Shown here piece by piece: positions 1-6,469 of a stretch of 6,469 nucleotides of DNA. The notes under the pieces were generated by a model. It was given only the letters and a program-made list of their open reading frames with translations, did no database searches and was not told the DNA's origin. The DNA is from 13-2-20CM-68-14 sp046723355 (GTDB taxonomy: Bacteria > Actinomycetota > Thermoleophilia > Gaiellales > Gaiellaceae). Position 1 is the first letter of the stretch, and each line of letters starts with the position of its first letter. Location of the stretch: NCBI GenBank assembly GCA_046723355.1, contig JBKOUJ010000074.1:1-6469 (forward strand), in the 5' to 3' direction. The position numbers and the translations under genes are program-made.

Positions 1-117
1 GCCGAGCCGGTTGATCGCGCCGGCCTGGTAGAGCATCGCCTCGACGAGCGAGGTCTTGCCCGTGGAGCGGTGGCCGACGACGGCGACGTTGCGGATCTTT
101 CCGGGCTCGACGGGCAT
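1..117 (-). CDS. EF-G-like translational GTPase, N-terminal fragment (gene continues beyond the left edge)
   Basis: Only the first 39 codons are present, and the gene runs off the window. The peptide opens MPVEPGKIRNVAVVGHRSTG and continues KTSLVEAMLYQAGAINRLG. Residues 16-23 (GHRSTGKT) form a P-loop (G1) at the place where elongation factor G has it, and the following LVEAMLYQAGAINRLG matches the first helix of EF-G-family GTPases. Classical EF-G carries AHIDAGKTT here, so the GHxxxGKTS version points to the EF-G-like paralogue group found in actinobacteria and other phyla rather than textbook FusA. The role is inferred to be a ribosome-associated GTPase acting in translocation or a related step. 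ATG at 117 is chosen because the codons upstream to the in-frame stop contain no other ATG, GTG or TTG, and a strong GAGGAGG lies 11 bases before it. It is divergent from the sugar genes and probably unrelated to them in function. Confidence 0.85.
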   Translation of the reverse strand, partial: MPVEPGKIRNVAVVGHRSTGKTSLVEAMLYQAGAINRLG

Positions 118-128
118 CTGGCGGGCTT

Positions 129-183
129 CCTCCTCGGTTCGTTGGCGCGGACGATCTTATCTTCGACCCGGCGCTCGTTCGAA
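129..183 (-). promoter_or_regulatory. Candidate promoter and ribosome binding site of the EF-G-like gene
   Basis: On the minus strand, GAGGAGG (135-129) is a near-perfect Shine-Dalgarno sequence 11 bases before the ATG. Upstream, TAAGAT (159-154) resembles a -10 box (4 of 6) and TTCGAA (183-178) a weak -35 box (3 of 6), with an 18-base spacer. A 6-bp inverted repeat, CTTCGA at 161-166 and TCGAAG at 179-184, brackets that spacer. The RBS is clear; the promoter boxes are matched by eye only and remain tentative. Confidence 0.4.
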
Positions 184-202
184 GCGGTTTCGGTGCTCCG
201 AA

Positions 203-215
203 GTGGACTGTCCAC
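203..215. repeat. 13-bp palindrome GTGGAC-T-GTCCAC, possible operator
   Basis: Two perfect 6-bp inverted half-sites flank a single central base, midway in the divergent region between the EF-G-like gene and the alpha-glucosidase gene. A short symmetric site upstream of the glucosidase promoter candidate is a plausible repressor or activator site. Half-sites of the same core (GTGGA/TCCAC) recur, with wider spacing, just upstream of the binding-protein gene at 6140-6157. No regulator gene is in view, so function is conjecture. Confidence 0.3.
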
Positions 216-270
216 CTGGACTGCCTGCAACGGTCGGGTGTGGAAGGAAAGTCACAGATTCGTCACGGGT

Positions 271-301
271 TGGACACGGCCCGAGCGGCGGGTTCTATCC
301 T
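271..301 (+). promoter_or_regulatory. Candidate promoter for a leaderless alpha-glucosidase transcript
   Basis: TGGACA (271-276) matches 5 of 6 positions of a -35 box and TATCCT (296-301) matches 4 of 6 of a -10 box, with a 19-base spacer, slightly longer than ideal. Transcription would start near 308-310, directly at the GTG codon at 310. No Shine-Dalgarno sequence precedes that GTG; the upstream bases are rich in TCCTCC instead. Both points suggest leaderless translation, which is common in actinobacteria. The boxes were matched by eye. Confidence 0.35.
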
Positions 302-309
302 CCGCGGCC

Positions 310-1638
310 GTGGGCTGGTGGGACAACGCGGTCGTCTACCAGATCTACCCGCGCTCGTTTCAGGACTCGGACGGCGACGGGACCGGCGACCTGCGCGGGA
401 TCACGGAGCGGCTTGACTACCTGGCCTGGCTGGGCGTCGACGCCTTCTGGCTCTCCCCTATCTACCCGTCTCCCCTCGCCGATTTCGGCTACGACGTCTC
501 CGACTACACGGACGTCGCGCCCGCCTACGGCACGCTCGAAGACTTCGACGAGCTCGTAGCCGCGGCGCACGACCGCGGCCTTCGCGTCCTGCTCGACCTG
601 ATTCCCTGCCACACCTCGATCGAGCACCCGTGGTTCCGGGAGCACCCGGACCGGTACATCTGGTCGCCGGTCGACGGGCCGCCCAACAACTGGGTGTCCG
701 CGTTCGGCGGCCCCGCGTGGAGCCGCGACGAGCTGACTGGCCGCTGGTACCTGCACAGCTTCTACCCTGAGCAGCCCGACCTCGACTGGCGGAACCCGGC
801 GGTCGTCGAGGCCTTCCAGGGCATCGTGCGCTTCTGGCTCGACCGTGGCGTCGACGGCTTCCGGCTCGACGCGATCGACAAGCTGATCAAGGACGAGCGC
901 CTGCGCGACGACCCGCCCGCGAGCGGCGACTTCCCGCTGCCACTGCGTCCCGACGCCGCGAAGCTCGAACGCGTCTACTCCGGCCACCGGCCCGAGACGA
1001 TCGACGCCCTCCGTACGATCAGAGCGGCCGCCAACGATGCGCTGCTCGTCGGCGAGGTCTATCAGCCGACCTGCGAGTACCCGCCCTATCTCCAGGTGCT
1101 CGACCTCGTCTTCGCCTTCGAGCTGCTGTTCGCCCCGTGGGACGCGGCCCGGCTCCGGGAGGCGATCGCGCCGGCCGCCGAGCTCGGCCGGGTCGCCTGG
1201 GTGATGTCGAACCACGACTTCGACCGACTCGCGACGCGCCTCGGCCCCGCCAACGTCCGCGCGGCCGCGACGCTGCTGCTCACGCTGCCCGAGACGGCGT
1301 TCATCTACCAGGGCGACGAAATCGGCCTGGCGAACGGCCCCGGCGCCGACCCGCCCTACGACCGGGCCGGCCGCGATCCGATGCGCCACCCGATGCAGTG
1401 GGACACGTCCCCGACCGGCGGCTTCACGACCGGCGCTCCCTGGCTGCCGGCCGTCGACCCGGCCGAGCGGAACGTCGAGGCTCAGCGCGCCGACCCGGAC
1501 TCGCTCCTCCAGCATTACTGCCGACTGATCGCGCGCCGTAAGGGCCTCGGGCCCTTCCGCCTGCTCGACGCCGAGCCCGACACCCTCGCCTACGAACGGG
1601 GCGACGAGGTGATCGCCATCGAGACCAAACCGGGTTAA
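310..1638 (+). CDS. GH13 alpha-glucosidase (oligo-1,6-glucosidase type), shortened C-terminal domain
   Basis: This is a cytoplasmic glycoside hydrolase of family GH13, 442 residues, with no signal peptide; it is expected to release glucose from imported alpha-glucosides. The start VGWWDNAVVYQIYPRSF is where family members normally begin; longer frames back to 70 or 238 run into non-conserved sequence. Conserved regions appear in order: region I with D96 and H101; region V QPDLDW at 155-160, a mark of the oligo-1,6-glucosidase group; region II with R185 and the nucleophile D187; region III with acid/base E249; region IV SNHD ending in the transition-state stabiliser D303; then the MRHPMQWD block typical of alpha-glucosidases. 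Two oddities: residue 100 is Cys where region I usually has Asn (DLIPCH), and the protein stops soon after the barrel, keeping only about 28 residues of the C-terminal beta domain. It is followed 26 bases later by the ABC ATPase gene, probably in one operon. The exact substrate (maltose, isomaltose, sucrose or trehalose) cannot be read from sequence. Confidence 0.88.
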   Translation: MGWWDNAVVYQIYPRSFQDSDGDGTGDLRGITERLDYLAWLGVDAFWLSPIYPSPLADFGYDVSDYTDVAPAYGTLEDFDELVAAAHDRGLRVLLDLIPCHTSIEHPWFREHPDRYIWSPVDGPPNNWVSAFGGPAWSRDELTGRWYLHSFYPEQPDLDWRNPAVVEAFQGIVRFWLDRGVDGFRLDAIDKLIKDERLRDDPPASGDFPLPLRPDAAKLERVYSGHRPETIDALRTIRAAANDALLVGEVYQPTCEYPPYLQVLDLVFAFELLFAPWDAARLREAIAPAAELGRVAWVMSNHDFDRLATRLGPANVRAAATLLLTLPETAFIYQGDEIGLANGPGADPPYDRAGRDPMRHPMQWDTSPTGGFTTGAPWLPAVDPAERNVEAQRADPDSLLQHYCRLIARRKGLGPFRLLDAEPDTLAYERGDEVIAIETKPG

Positions 1639-1650
1639 GCTCGGCCTGAC

Positions 1651-1658
1651 AGAGGAGG
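1651..1658 (+). promoter_or_regulatory. Shine-Dalgarno AGAGGAGG that fixes a TTG start
   Basis: A near-consensus ribosome binding site ends 6 bases before TTG at 1665. It lies in the 26-base gap after the alpha-glucosidase stop. It justifies taking the rare TTG as the start of the ATPase gene, which then opens MAEITYDKVDKIYPDG, a standard beginning for this family. Confidence 0.75.
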
Positions 1659-1664
1659 ACGGGT

Positions 1665-2851
<1,187 letters not shown>

Positions 2852-2855
<4 letters not shown>

Positions 2856-3760
2856 CCCTTCACGGCGCCCGCGGTCAGACCCGCGAGAATGCGCCGCTGC
2901 AGGATCAGCGTGGCCGTGATCAGCGGCAGTGTGACCACGACCGTCGCCGCCATGATCTGGCCCCACGGCACGTCGAAGGTACTGCCCGTCTTGCCCACGA
3001 ACGACGTGATCGCGATCGGCACCGTGTACTTGTCCGTGGACTGGATGAACGAGATCGCATACAGGTACTCGTTCCAGGCGGAGATGAACGCGAGCAGGCC
3101 CGTCGTGACGAGACCGGGCGCGATCAGCGGCAGCAGAACCTTGTAGAAGACCTGTAGCGGGGTCGCGCCGTCGACGTAGGCCGCCTCCTCCAGGTCGCCT
3201 GGGAGCGCGCGCATGAAGCTCGTCAGCACCCAGACCGTGAACGGCAGCGTGAAGATCAGGTAGCTGAAGATCAGCGAGCCGAGCGTGTCGTAGAGGTGGA
3301 AGTCCTTCATCGTGGTGTAGAGGGCGCCAAGGATCGCGATCTGCGGGAAGATCGTCATCGAGAGCATCAGGTAGAGCACTCCCTGGCGGCCGCGGAAGCG
3401 GAAGCGGCCGAGCGCGTACGCCGCCAGCGAGCCGATCACCAGCGACAGCAGCGTCACCGAGCCGGCGACGATCGTCGAGTTCAGGAGCGCTCGAGTGAAG
3501 AACGAGGTGCTGAAGATCTCGCGGAAGTTGTCCAGAGTCGGATGCGACGGGAAGTACTGGATCGGTGTATCGAACAGCCGGCCTTCGGGCGTGAACGCCG
3601 AGCGGATCGCCCAGTAGAACGGGAACAGCGCGTAGAAGAAGATCACGAGGATCAGAAGCCAGAAGCCGATCTTCGGGACGTAGCGGCCGACGGGCGTGCG
3701 CCAAAGCGCGCGGCCTCGGGCGCGTTCGCGTCGCTTCGCGGCCTCGGCGACCGTATTCAC
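2852..3760 (-). CDS. Sugar ABC importer permease, MalG type
   Basis: This 302-residue inner-membrane protein is one of the two channel subunits of a CUT1 sugar importer. After a basic cytoplasmic N-terminus, six hydrophobic segments are visible at about 32-52, 92-115, 126-150, 158-182, 214-236 and 266-288. The cytoplasmic EAA loop that docks on the ATPase is intact at about 191-211 (EEAAYVDGATPLQVF, then LLP). The sequence ahead of TM2, DNFREIFSTSFFTRALLNS, and the SAWNEYLYA block (227-235) are typical of MalG/UgpE-type permeases. It starts with GTG, which overlaps the TGA of the upstream MalF-type gene in GTGA (3760-3757), so the pair is translationally coupled; a GGAG lies about 7 bases before the start inside the preceding gene. 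It is the last gene of the minus-strand operon and collides with the ATPase gene at their stops. Confidence 0.93.
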
Positions 3761-4686
3761 GTCTGGTCTCCGACCCGCATCACCGTCACGTAGATGACGA
3801 CGAACAGCGAGATGATCAGGAAGATCGCGACGCTGATCGCGGCGCCGTACCCGACCAAGCCGTCACCGACGATAGTGCTCTGGTCGTACACGGCCATCGT
3901 CTGCGTGTCCGGCCGGTTGCCGAAGAAGACGTAGAAGACGTCGAACACACGCAGCGCGTCGAGCGTCCTGAAGATGAGCGTCACGAGGATCGCCGGCAAC
4001 AGCAACGGCAGCGTGATCCGGAAGAACTGCTGCACCTTGTTCGCGCCGTCGACGGCGGCGGCCTCGTAGAGGTCGCGCGAGATCACCTGTAGCCCGGCTA
4101 AGAGAAGCAGCGCGACGAACGGCGTCGTCTTCCAGATATCGACCGCCGAGACGGCAACAAGCGGGTGGTCAGTGAGCCACGACGGCGGGTTCGACGGCGA
4201 GAAGACGTGCGCTTTCTTGCCGAGGTCGTTAACGACGCCGAACGTGTCGTCGAGCATCCACTTCCACATCTGAGCGGCGACCACGGTCGGGATCGCCCAG
4301 GGCACGAGCATCACGGCCCGCATGGCGCCTCGGCCCCGAAAGCTCGAGTTGACGACGAGCGCGATGATCAGGCCGAGCACGAACTCGAACGTCACGGTGA
4401 TGAGGGTGAACTTGATCGTCACCCACACCGAGTGGCGGAAATCCGTGTCGTGCCAGAGGTCCTTGTAGTTCTGCAGGCCTATCCACTTGGTCGGCTCGGT
4501 AACGAGGAACTCCTGGTCCGTGAAGCTCTGGTAGATCGTCTTGCCGAGTGGATAGAGCGCGACGAACGCGACGACGGCGAGCGCCGGCAGGAGCAGCAGC
4601 CATGCGAGCCGCGTCTGCCGCCGCTGGAGCTTCGGGCGCCGCCGGAGGCGTCGTGCCAGGCGTGCGGGTGTGGCGACCGTGGTCAT
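3757..4686 (-). CDS. Sugar ABC importer permease, MalF type
   Basis: This is the partner channel subunit, 309 residues from the ATG at 4686. A strongly basic N-terminus (ARRLRRRPKLQRRQ) precedes TM1 (about 29-49). Further hydrophobic segments lie at about 92-113, 122-144, 174-198, 231-251 and 279-302, the usual six for a UgpA/LacF-length MalF relative without the large periplasmic loop of enteric MalF. The EAA loop is at 207-227 (YEAAAVDGANKVQQFFRITLP). The start is uncertain: neither ATG at 4686 nor an in-frame ATG at 4725 has a Shine-Dalgarno sequence at normal distance. I chose 4686 because the extra 13 residues are encoded by the two arms of a perfect hairpin and do not look like family sequence. 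It lies 59 bases after the binding-protein stop and overlaps the MalG-type gene by 4 bases. Confidence 0.9.
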   Translation of the reverse strand: MTTVATPARLARRLRRRPKLQRRQTRLAWLLLLPALAVVAFVALYPLGKTIYQSFTDQEFLVTEPTKWIGLQNYKDLWHDTDFRHSVWVTIKFTLITVTFEFVLGLIIALVVNSSFRGRGAMRAVMLVPWAIPTVVAAQMWKWMLDDTFGVVNDLGKKAHVFSPSNPPSWLTDHPLVAVSAVDIWKTTPFVALLLLAGLQVISRDLYEAAAVDGANKVQQFFRITLPLLLPAILVTLIFRTLDALRVFDVFYVFFGNRPDTQTMAVYDQSTIVGDGLVGYGAAISVAIFLIISLFVVIYVTVMRVGDQT

Positions 4687-4693
4687 GAACGAA

Positions 4694-4723
4694 GAGGGAG
4701 GATGACAGACGCCATCCTCCCTC
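4694..4723 (-). promoter_or_regulatory. Perfect 11-bp hairpin between binding-protein and permease genes
   Basis: On the minus strand, GAGGGAGGATG (4723-4713) and CATCCTCCCTC (4704-4694) pair perfectly around an 8-base loop. The 3' foot is 7 bases before the MalF-type ATG. Hairpins between malE-like and malF-like genes are known in other bacteria to protect the upstream mRNA and lower downstream expression, matching the excess of binding protein over permease. The 5' arm contains GGGAGG, the only SD-like sequence in the gap, so folding hides it. What follows is TTCGTTC rather than a U-run, so this is a poor intrinsic terminator. Confidence 0.7.
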
Positions 4724-4745
4724 ATTTCAAGCTAGTTCGGCGGTG

Positions 4746-6107
4746 CTATCGAAGCAGTCGCTTGAGCTTCGACTCGATCGAGGGGAGAACGTTCTTCGCG
4801 GGCGTTCCGCGGAGAATCTCGTTGACCCCCTGGTAGATCACCTTCGAGCCGGCGTTGTACTTGCCCTTCAGGAACTTCGCCGGACGGGTGACGCGAGGCA
4901 CGCTGGCGATGGCCGGCTTCAGGTACGGGTTGGCCTTGACAACGGCCTTGTTCTTCGCAACCGCCACGCGCGTCGGGACGAGCGACCACGCAGTGGCGTT
5001 CCACGTCTCGACCGGCGCACTCGTCGCGTAGCGGACGAACTCGATCGCTGCGCCCTTGTGCTTCGAGTACTTCGAGACCGCGAGCTGCCAGCCGCCGACT
5101 GTTCCGACCGACCCGCCTTTGGCGCCGTGCGGGAGGACAGTGACGCCGAACTTGCCGGCGACCTTCGAATCCGACTTCGTCGCGTTCGCATACATGTACG
5201 GCCAGTTGCGCGCGAAGGCCGCGTTGCCGGTGGTGAACGCGGTCTGGGTCTCGTTTTCCTGGAACGTCGTCACGTTCTTCGGCGAGATCTTGCTCAGGTT
5301 CGTGCGGACCGCGTCCAGGATCGTCTGCGCGTTCTTGTTGTTGATCGTGACCTTGCCGCCGTCGATGAAGTGACCGCCGCCGGCAGACGCGAGCCACTCG
5401 AGCGAGTCGCACGTCAGGCCCTCGTAGGCGTTCCCCTGGAAGACGAAGCCGTAGAAGCTGTCGTTGTCCTTCCGCTCGCCGTTCTGGATCTTGGCTGCCA
5501 TCTGGAACAGCTGGTTCCAGGTCTTCGGCGGGGCGCTGTAGCCGTACTTCTTGAGCAGGTCGGTGCGGTAGTAGAGGATTCCGTAATCCCCGAACCACGG
5601 CATCGCGACGAGCTTCCCGTTGATCGTGTCGTTCTGGATGATCCCGGCCACGTGCGCCTTCGACGCCTTGCCGAGCTTCGGCTTCAGGTTCACGAGGTAG
5701 GGCGCGAACGCTCCCGGCCAGACGACGTCGACCATCATCACGTCGAACGACGACGACTTGGACGAGAAGTTCCGCGCGAGCTGCGCGTACGACGCGTCCG
5801 ATGCCGTCGGGTGCGGGACGACGTTGACGGTGATCCCGGTGTCCTTCTTGAACCGCGCCGCCAGCGCAAGATCGCGGGCGTGCAGGCCGCCCACGGAGTC
5901 GCCCACGAACGTGATCTTCTGACCGTGATACTTGGCCTTGATGGCCGCCGCACCCGGCACCTTCGGTGGCGGCGGCGCGGTCGCGGAAGTGCGGGCGGGC
6001 GACGCCTGCTTGGCCGGGCTGGTCCCGGCTGCCGCAACGCTCAGCGATACCGCGAGCGTAGTCGCGCCGATCAACGCTGCCGCGACGAGCAGTGCTCGAT
6101 GCTTCAC
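4746..6107 (-). CDS. Extracellular sugar-binding protein, trehalose/maltose type (ThuE/LpqY/TMBP-like)
   Basis: This 453-residue family 1 solute-binding protein would deliver sugar to the two permeases. The N-terminus MKHRALLVAAALIGATTLAV, ending SLSVAAAG, is a signal peptide with a compact basic n-region, followed by a Pro/Ala/Ser/Thr linker (about 29-53). The mature domain has PWFGDYGILYYRTDLL (170-185), FQGNAYEGLTCDSLEW (223-238), NWPYMY (301-306) and GGWQLAVSKYSKHKGAA (338-354), resembling trehalose/maltose-binding proteins. There is no lipobox Cys; the only Cys is C233 in the fold. My hand count after the signal gives 40 Lys and 15 Arg against 15 Asp and 9 Glu. GTG at 6107 is chosen for its signal peptide and AAAGGA 9 bases upstream; ATG at 6140, with GAGG 7 bases upstream, is a real alternative adding 11 residues. 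It heads the SBP-permease-permease operon. The substrate assignment to an alpha-linked glucose disaccharide is inference. Confidence 0.9.
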   Translation of the reverse strand: MKHRALLVAAALIGATTLAVSLSVAAAGTSPAKQASPARTSATAPPPPKVPGAAAIKAKYHGQKITFVGDSVGGLHARDLALAARFKKDTGITVNVVPHPTASDASYAQLARNFSSKSSSFDVMMVDVVWPGAFAPYLVNLKPKLGKASKAHVAGIIQNDTINGKLVAMPWFGDYGILYYRTDLLKKYGYSAPPKTWNQLFQMAAKIQNGERKDNDSFYGFVFQGNAYEGLTCDSLEWLASAGGGHFIDGGKVTINNKNAQTILDAVRTNLSKISPKNVTTFQENETQTAFTTGNAAFARNWPYMYANATKSDSKVAGKFGVTVLPHGAKGGSVGTVGGWQLAVSKYSKHKGAAIEFVRYATSAPVETWNATAWSLVPTRVAVAKNKAVVKANPYLKPAIASVPRVTRPAKFLKGKYNAGSKVIYQGVNEILRGTPAKNVLPSIESKLKRLLR

Positions 6108-6137
6108 GTTATTCCATCCTTTCTTTAGACCCAACCG

Positions 6138-6157
6138 CATGTGGACCCCTCTCCACA
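6138..6157 (-). promoter_or_regulatory. Small hairpin presenting an SD in its loop at an alternative start
   Basis: On the minus strand, TGTGGA (6157-6152) pairs with TCCACA (6145-6140) around the loop GAGGGG (6151-6146). The last A of the 3' arm is the A of the in-frame ATG at 6140. The loop thus exposes an SD-like sequence 7 bases before that ATG while the stem holds its first base. It may affect the choice between ATG 6140 and GTG 6107, or the same inverted repeat may act as a DNA operator. Confidence 0.35.
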
Positions 6158-6162
6158 CGGCG

Positions 6163-6192
6163 AGACTACTCCCATTTAGGAGAGCCATTCAA
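6163..6192 (-). promoter_or_regulatory. Candidate promoter of the sugar-import operon
   Basis: The gap 6108-6229 between the sigma gene and the binding-protein gene should hold the operon promoter. On the minus strand, TTGAAT (6192-6187) could be a -35 box (4 of 6) and TAGTCT (6168-6163) a weak -10 (3 of 6), with an 18-base spacer. Alternatively TTGTAG (6214-6209) with TTGAAT as -10, spacer 16. A TAAA (6178-6175) and GCCG (6161-6158) pair 13 bases apart also faintly resembles a FliA/WhiG promoter. None is strong. Confidence 0.25.
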
Positions 6193-6233
6193 CTGAGACG
6201 AGTCCGCTCTACAAGTGTTAGGCGATGTCTCAG
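6193..6233 (-). repeat. 7-bp inverted repeat straddling the sigma-gene stop, weak terminator candidate
   Basis: On the minus strand, CTGAGAC (6233-6227), overlapping the TGA stop, can pair with GTCTCAG (6199-6193) across 27 bases. A G-U pair extends it by one. The loop is long and no U-run follows, so it is at best a weak end signal for the sigma-factor transcript. Without it, readthrough into the sugar operon is possible, since both genes lie on the same strand 122 bases apart. Confidence 0.2.
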
Positions 6234-6469
6234 CGATTCAACGGTTCCCGGGCCGGCGAGCCGGCCAGGCGAGCCTTCAGGCGCAGGATCGCCTTCGTGT
6301 GCAGCTGTGAGACTCGGGACTCGGTGACCCCCAGCACCTCGCCGATCTCGCGCAGGGTCAGCTCCTCGTAGTAGTAGAGCGTTACGACGAGCTTCTCCCG
6401 CTCCGGCAGCCGGGCGATCGCCTCGCCCAGAGCCTCCCGCATCTCCGTCTCGGCGAGCGCCGACTGCGG
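6230..6469 (-). CDS. FliA/WhiG-family RNA polymerase sigma factor, C-terminal fragment (gene continues beyond the right edge)
   Basis: The last 79 residues of a sigma-70-type factor are present; the N-terminus lies outside the window. The frame is open from the edge (PQSALAETEMREALGEAIAR), so the internal ATG at 6442 is not the start. The sequence LPEREKLVVTLYYYEELTLR followed by EIGEVLGVTESRVSQLH is region 4, with the helix-turn-helix that contacts the -35 element at about residues 39-61 of this fragment. YYYEELTLREIG and the SRVSQLH recognition helix are characteristic of the FliA/WhiG/SigB-like alternative sigma group, which directs motility, sporulation or development genes. A short Ala/Pro/Arg tail follows (AGSPAREPLNR). 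It is on the same strand as the sugar-import operon and just upstream of it; no functional link is shown. Confidence 0.9.
   Translation of the reverse strand, partial: PQSALAETEMREALGEAIARLPEREKLVVTLYYYEELTLREIGEVLGVTESRVSQLHTKAILRLKARLAGSPAREPLNR

Noticed and set aside
70..309. N-terminal extension of the alpha-glucosidase from ATG 70 or GTG 238
   Set aside because: The extension overlaps the EF-G-like gene and candidate promoters, shows no family similarity, and GH13 proteins of this type begin at the WWDNAVVYQIYPRSF block.
295..1515. 406-codon open frame on the minus strand opposite the alpha-glucosidase
   Set aside because: It has the same shadow character; all GH13 catalytic motifs are on the plus strand.
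2870..2885. Stem CGCGG/CCGCG just past the ATPase stop as a terminator
   Set aside because: It is short, lies inside the MalG-type coding sequence and has no U-run, so G+C-rich chance pairing is enough to explain it.
4694..4723. Intrinsic terminator after the binding-protein gene
   Set aside because: The stem is strong but followed by TTCGTTC rather than a run of U, and the downstream permease genes need the same transcript or an internal promoter that I do not see.
4687..4725. Start of the MalF-type permease at ATG 4725
   Set aside because: The 13 extra residues are encoded by the arms and loop of the perfect hairpin, and there is no SD before this ATG; ATG 4686 is preferred, though not proven.
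4743..6128. 461-codon open frame on the plus strand opposite the binding-protein gene
   Set aside because: It is rich in Arg, Leu and Val with no recognisable motif, and the opposite strand encodes a clear solute-binding protein with signal peptide and conserved blocks.
6108..6188. Binding-protein start at ATG 6188
   Set aside because: It has no SD, and it would place about 27 extra residues before the signal peptide.

Overview
The window is high-G+C bacterial DNA with GTG and TTG starts, actinobacterial in style. A FliA/WhiG sigma factor, an EF-G-like GTPase and an ABC sugar-uptake locus in one stretch fit a deep-branching actinobacterium, for example Thermoleophilia. That placement is inference from style; there is no rRNA or other phylogenetic marker here.

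Layout. At the left edge, on the minus strand, is the first 39 codons of an EF-G-family GTPase (1-117). A 192-base divergent intergenic region (118-309) holds candidate promoters for both sides and a 13-bp palindrome. On the plus strand follow a GH13 alpha-glucosidase (310-1638) and, 26 bases later, a MalK/MsmK/UgpC-type sugar-ABC ATPase (1665-2855). That pair converges on a minus-strand operon which, read from its promoter side, runs: trehalose/maltose-type solute-binding protein (6107-4746), MalF-type permease (4686-3757) and MalG-type permease (3760-2852). The last two overlap by 4 bases, and the two convergent units share the bases CTAG at their stop codons. At the right edge, also minus strand, is the C-terminal part of a FliA/WhiG sigma factor (6230-6469). 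No stretch longer than 200 bases lacks a gene.

How the genes fit together. The binding protein would capture a glucose disaccharide or short alpha-glucoside outside the cell. The two permeases would form the channel, the ATPase would power it, and the GH13 enzyme would hydrolyse the imported sugar in the cytoplasm. This is a complete importer plus catabolic enzyme, but its energising subunit is carried on the opposing transcript. No sugar-responsive regulator lies in the window.

The window is mainly a recognisable sugar-uptake locus rather than a new type of system. The points worth a second look are: a perfect 11-bp hairpin between the binding-protein and permease genes that buries the only SD-like sequence there; a binding protein that is strongly basic and lacks a lipobox cysteine; a GH13 enzyme with Cys in place of the usual Asn in region I and a clipped C-terminal domain; and a small hairpin presenting an SD in its loop at an alternative binding-protein start.
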